From Candidatus Shapirobacteria bacterium (GTDB lineage: Bacteria; Patescibacteriota; Microgenomatia; UBA12405): a stretch of DNA of 8,062 nt. Below the pieces are notes generated by a model, which was not told where the DNA came from, searched no databases, and saw only the letters and a list, made by a program, of their open reading frames with translations. Where the stretch lies: positions 1 through 8,062 of the forward strand of contig QMND01000024.1 of assembly GCA_003647605.1 (NCBI GenBank), given 5' to 3'. A program made the position numbers and the translations under genes. Within the stretch, counting starts at the first letter, position 1; each line of letters starts with the position of its first letter. Below, piece by piece: positions 6,383-8,062 of the stretch.

Positions 6383-6458
6383 ACCCCATTTATAATTTGG
6401 GTATTGACCCATTATAACTTTAATGGTATATTATCAGGTAATGGGTAGATACCCATAA
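6383..6458. promoter_or_regulatory. Array of six TAATGGGTA-type half-sites
   Basis: Six related half-sites alternate in direction: CCCCATTTA (6384-6392), AATTTGGGTA (6394-6403), GACCCATTA (6406-6414), TAATGGTA (6421-6428), TAATGGGTA (6439-6447) and TACCCATAA (6450-6458). They form three inverted pairs. One pair lies upstream of the promoter, one (CCATTA/TAATGG) fills the spacer between -35 and -10, and one (ATGGGTA-GA-TACCCAT) covers the start region. This is a strong sign of a cooperative regulator. The binder could be the CsoR-family repressor (shared TACCC core) or the DUF134 protein encoded downstream. Confidence 0.6.
6404..6432 (+). promoter_or_regulatory. Promoter of the zinc-ribbon / DUF134 unit
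   Basis: TTGACC (6404-6409), a 17-base spacer and TATATT (6427-6432) fit a sigma70-type promoter, with the start near 6439 and a leader of about 47 bases. It diverges from the repressor promoter and lies within the half-site array. Confidence 0.72.
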
Positions 6459-6471
6459 TTAATAATTTAAT

Positions 6472-6478
6472 AAGGAGG
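6472..6478 (+). promoter_or_regulatory. Strong Shine-Dalgarno AAGGAGG
   Basis: A perfect anti-16S match lies seven bases before the ATG at 6486. Most other genes here have none, so this small gene seems built for high translation. Confidence 0.85.
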
Positions 6479-6485
6479 CAAAAAT

Positions 6486-6686
6486 ATGCCAAATTTAGAT
6501 GGTAGGGGTCCAGTCGGACAAGGTCGAGGCTTAGGTCGGGGCCAAGGTCGTCGAGGACAAGGAGGTAGTGTGGACTGTGTTTGTCCTAAATGTGGACATG
6601 TCAGTTCTCATGTTCGAGGTACTCCATGTACTCAAGCTATATGTCCTAAATGCGGAAACAAAATGCAAGGTGTTTTTTGCAGATAA
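6486..6686 (+). CDS. Small Gly/Arg-rich, Cys-rich zinc-ribbon-like protein
   Basis: The protein has 66 residues in two parts. The N-terminus (1-29), starting MPNLDGRGPVGQGRGLGRGQ, is a Gly/Arg/Gln-rich stretch resembling the MPxxDGxGPxGxG start of DUF5320-like proteins. The C-terminus (30-66) has C31, C33-x2-C36-G, C48, C53-x2-C56-G and C65. Two CPKCG knuckles 20 residues apart suggest one bound zinc or iron (zinc-ribbon or rubredoxin-like). Proteins of this look are known to me near DUF134 and NifX/MinD-ferredoxin ATPase genes linked to Fe-S or cofactor assembly. Here DUF134 does follow it, but no NifX or MinD gene is in view. It has a strong promoter and Shine-Dalgarno, and so is probably abundant. 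The Arg-rich tail could bind nucleic acid. The exact function is unknown. Confidence 0.85.
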   Translation: MPNLDGRGPVGQGRGLGRGQGRRGQGGSVDCVCPKCGHVSSHVRGTPCTQAICPKCGNKMQGVFCR

Positions 6687-6694
6687 GGACTAAA

Positions 6695-6733
6695 ATAATG
6701 GGGAGATGGTTGTTTAATCGTTTCCCCTATTAT
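6695..6733 (+). terminator. Hairpin between the zinc-ribbon gene and DUF134
   Basis: ATAATGGGGA (6695-6704) can pair with TCCCC-T-ATTAT (6723-6733) with one bulged base, closing a loop of 18 bases. It begins eight bases after the zinc-ribbon stop. There is no T-run after it, so it may be an attenuator or an mRNA-stabilising hairpin rather than a strong terminator. The DUF134 promoter boxes overlap it. Confidence 0.4.
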
Positions 6734-6738
6734 ATATA
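6710..6738 (+). promoter_or_regulatory. Possible own promoter of DUF134
   Basis: TTGTTT (6710-6715), 17 bases, and TATATA (6733-6738) give a predicted start near 6745, only about ten bases before the ATG. No Shine-Dalgarno precedes that ATG, which fits a very short leader. AT-rich sequence makes chance matches common. Confidence 0.45.
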
Positions 6739-6754
6739 GTATTCAAATTGCAAT

Positions 6755-7051
6755 ATGCCAAGAAGAAGAAGGAGAAGAAAAATTGCTAAAAAATTTAATG
6801 ACGTTTATTTTAAACCAAGAGGTATTCCCCTGTCGCTGTTGAGAGAGATAGAAATCAGTCATGAAGAAATAGAAAATTTAAGGTTAAGATTTGTGGAAAA
6901 ATTGGGACAAAGACAATCGGCTGAAAAAATGGGCATTTCTCAAAGCCAATATCAAAGGGATTTAGTAAAGATATTGGAAAAGCTAACTAGAGCTTTGATA
7001 AATGGTTGGGCGATAAAGATAGAAAAAGGGAAAGAAAAAGAATACAGGTAG
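6755..7051 (+). CDS. DUF134 (UPF0251) helix-turn-helix protein
   Basis: The protein has 98 residues and begins with MPRRRRRRKIAKKF, a basic tail as in DUF134 proteins (usual start MPRPxK). Family landmarks follow: FKPRGIPLSLL (19-29), EISHEEIENLRL (32-43), then a sigma-like helix-turn-helix, GQRQSAEKMGISQSQYQRDL (51-70), and a helix ending ALINGWAIKIE. DUF134 proteins are predicted DNA-binding regulators often encoded beside NifX-type and MinD-ferredoxin ATPase genes. The target here is unknown; the half-site array upstream of its own unit is a natural candidate. It lies 68 bases after the zinc-ribbon gene. The stop codon (7049-7051) is inside the left arm of a long palindrome. A broken second copy lies at 7912-7985. 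Confidence 0.9.
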   Translation: MPRRRRRRKIAKKFNDVYFKPRGIPLSLLREIEISHEEIENLRLRFVEKLGQRQSAEKMGISQSQYQRDLVKILEKLTRALINGWAIKIEKGKEKEYR

Positions 7052-7075
7052 AGATTTTAAATCTCTACCTGTATT
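7041..7075. terminator. Bidirectional terminator: 17-bp perfect palindrome
   Basis: Bases 7041-7057 are the exact reverse complement of 7059-7075, with one base (7058) in the centre. The DUF134 stop codon lies in the left arm. It sits between two convergent genes. On the minus strand the hairpin is followed by a T-rich run (CTTTTTCTTT), good for ending the 7098-7742 gene. On the plus strand only a weak T-run follows. Confidence 0.8.
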
Positions 7076-7097
7076 TAAAAATAGCTTACAACGATGA

Positions 7098-7742
7098 CTA
7101 ATTTGAAGACTGAGGACAAGGTTGACTGATATCAATCGAGAATGTATTTCCTTTAAGATTGGCAGAAAGTGTTGTTCTATCTCCTTGTGTTCCGTCTGGT
7201 TTAAACTTACACTCCCTGCTTTTACCATCCTCCGACTCAATTACTTGATAGAGCGAGATTCCGCCTATATTGCTAGTCGCAAAAACAGGGCATTCTGTAT
7301 CTGCAGGAACTCGTAATCCTATATCAGTATAGACACCATTATTATCACAAGTTGCCCACATACTAGTAACAATCTCACCTATCTCTTTTTCGGCTAATTG
7401 TCGTACAGGTGCTTCGGTGGGAATCACTGGTGCCACTGTGGGTTCTAGTGTAGGTGCGGGAGTACTGGTAGGTTGGGGAGTCTCTTCAAGCATACCTGCT
7501 ACCGTTGGAAATACTGATTGAGAAGTAGCCTTAATAGTGGGTTTTAATGTTGAAATAAGATCCCCAGCCCCCGGCTGTCTGGTTGCAGGTGCTGTAACTG
7601 GTGGTTGAGCCTTCAACTCACCTAGTTTGTATGCAGCAACAGCCGTCCCCACACAACCAAACATCACTCCACCAACTCCAAGTGTTGCGACCACACCAGT
7701 TACCGTTGGGTGATTTTTTGCAAACTCTTTTAAGTTAATCAT
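7098..7742 (-). CDS. Unrecognised membrane-anchored protein with Pro/Thr linker and Cys-containing outer domain
   Basis: The protein has 214 residues and no family that I recognise. Residues 1-12 are short and polar. A Gly/Val/Ala-rich transmembrane helix covers about 13-37 and includes C30; no clear cleavage site follows, so it probably stays anchored with the rest outside. A Pro/Thr/Ala-rich linker runs about 46-112 (TSTPAPTLEPTVAPVIPTEAP). The outer domain (about 115-214) has C132, C151, C178 and C209, enough for two disulfides, and looks like a compact beta fold. The layout is like a pilin-type or surface stalk protein, but the prepilin cleavage motif is absent. An AAGGAG ribosome-binding site lies five bases before the ATG. 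It converges on DUF134 and shares its terminator. Its coding sequence seems richer in G+C than the operon genes, so recent gain is possible. Confidence 0.75.
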   Translation of the reverse strand: MINLKEFAKNHPTVTGVVATLGVGGVMFGCVGTAVAAYKLGELKAQPPVTAPATRQPGAGDLISTLKPTIKATSQSVFPTVAGMLEETPQPTSTPAPTLEPTVAPVIPTEAPVRQLAEKEIGEIVTSMWATCDNNGVYTDIGLRVPADTECPVFATSNIGGISLYQVIESEDGKSRECKFKPDGTQGDRTTLSANLKGNTFSIDISQPCPQSSN

Positions 7743-7747
7743 ATTTT

Positions 7748-7753
7748 CTCCTT
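7748..7753 (-). promoter_or_regulatory. Shine-Dalgarno AAGGAG of the anchored protein
   Basis: On the minus strand AAGGAG ends five bases before the ATG at 7740-7742, and this fixes the start of the gene. Confidence 0.75.
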
Positions 7754-7798
7754 TTATTTTAATTTATTAAAATTTAAATAACTAAATATATAATGCTC

Positions 7799-7824
7799 AG
7801 ACAAAACAATAAATGATTTTGTCT
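7799..7824. repeat. Inverted repeat AGACAAAA / TTTTGTCT
   Basis: An exact 8-bp inverted repeat (7799-7806 and 7817-7824) with a 10-base centre lies about 57 bases upstream of the anchored-protein start. On the minus strand a possible -10 box TATATT lies just downstream, so it may be an operator. A hairpin without a T-run is the alternative. Confidence 0.4.
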
Positions 7825-7911
7825 TAAGTTGTGAGAGTATATCAAGGATATGTATGCTTGTCAAGTTATAGGATATAGACATCTAAACAAAGCAACAAAT
7901 AAGCCGATTTG

Positions 7912-7985
7912 GCTAAAAAATTTAATGATGTTTATTTCAAACCAAGGGGTATTCCCCTGTCGTTATTGAGATCAGAAAAGAATTA
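7912..7985 (+). pseudogene. Fragment of a second DUF134 gene
   Basis: Bases 7912-7971 match 6785-6844 of the intact DUF134 gene at 55 of 60 positions. In frame they encode the same 20 residues (AKKFNDVYFKPRGIPLSLLR); every difference is synonymous (GAC/GAT, TTT/TTC, AGA/AGG, CTG/TTA). Upstream, the basic N-terminus is missing and an in-frame TAA precedes it. Downstream the frame reads SEKN and stops at TAG (7983-7985). Losing one GAGA unit after the Leu-Leu codons would explain the frameshift. The helix-turn-helix is absent, so this copy cannot bind DNA in the family's way. Confidence 0.82.
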
Positions 7986-8062
7986 GCAAAAGTTGATTAT
8001 TGCCGAGTGTTTACATATTTTCGGGTTTTGTTCGTATTTGCCTATTGACTAGTATTCAAAAT

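Larger units (their letters stand above)
7743..8062. other. 320-base stretch without an intact gene
   Basis: Very AT-rich DNA holding the leader of the minus-strand anchored protein, an 8-bp inverted repeat (7799-7824), a direct repeat of GGATAT (7847-7852 and 7871-7876), a DUF134 gene fragment (7912-7985) and, at the right edge, a possible plus-strand promoter TTGTTC (8028-8033), 16 bases, TAGTAT (8050-8055). No other coding frame is convincing. Confidence 0.6.

Noticed and set aside
6983..7316. Two short frames (6983-7240 minus, 7122-7316 plus)
   Set aside because: They overlap DUF134 and the anchored-protein gene, run through the terminator palindrome or are antisense, and have no start signals.

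Overview
The window looks like a chromosomal piece of a Candidate Phyla Radiation (Patescibacteria) bacterium, most likely of the Microgenomates type. This is inferred from style and was not checked by any search. The signs are low G+C, small tightly packed genes, surface proteins with Pro/Thr-rich linkers between a signal peptide or anchor and small beta domains, a lone tRNA gene without an encoded CCA end, and many genes without a Shine-Dalgarno sequence.

Left part (1-1505): a truncated VanZ-like membrane protein gene overlaps the end of a secreted, membrane-anchored protein with a lamin-tail-like domain, two Pro/Thr linkers and a C-terminal transmembrane helix. A tRNA-Pro(UGG) gene on the plus strand follows.

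Central part (1604-6291, all minus strand): seven genes with gaps of 1-51 bases read like one operon. In transcription order they are a CsoR-family repressor, thioredoxin, Glu/Leu/Phe/Val dehydrogenase, thioredoxin reductase, a stand-alone ABC ATPase, a G3E-type GTPase with a C-terminal Fe-S domain, and a 2[4Fe-4S] ferredoxin. The repressor keeps both family cysteines but has Asn where copper sensors have His, the pattern of the persulfide sensor CstR. Its promoter is near-consensus (TTGACA, 17 bases, TTATAT), with a palindromic CCCCTAGGGG operator in the spacer, and predicts an almost leaderless mRNA. The inferred picture is a sulfide/persulfide- or redox-controlled operon joining thiol redox, glutamate metabolism and metal-centre assembly.

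Divergent part (6323-7051, plus strand): a second strong promoter sits in an array of six TAATGGGTA-like half-sites. It drives a small Gly/Arg-rich, Cys-rich zinc-ribbon-like protein with a perfect Shine-Dalgarno, followed by a DUF134 (UPF0251) helix-turn-helix protein. A 17-bp palindrome overlapping the DUF134 stop codon ends the unit.

Right part (7098-8062): an unrecognised membrane-anchored protein with a Pro/Thr linker and a Cys-containing outer domain is encoded on the minus strand. About 320 bases without an intact gene follow. They hold a 60-bp fragment of a second DUF134 gene that differs from the intact one only at synonymous positions.
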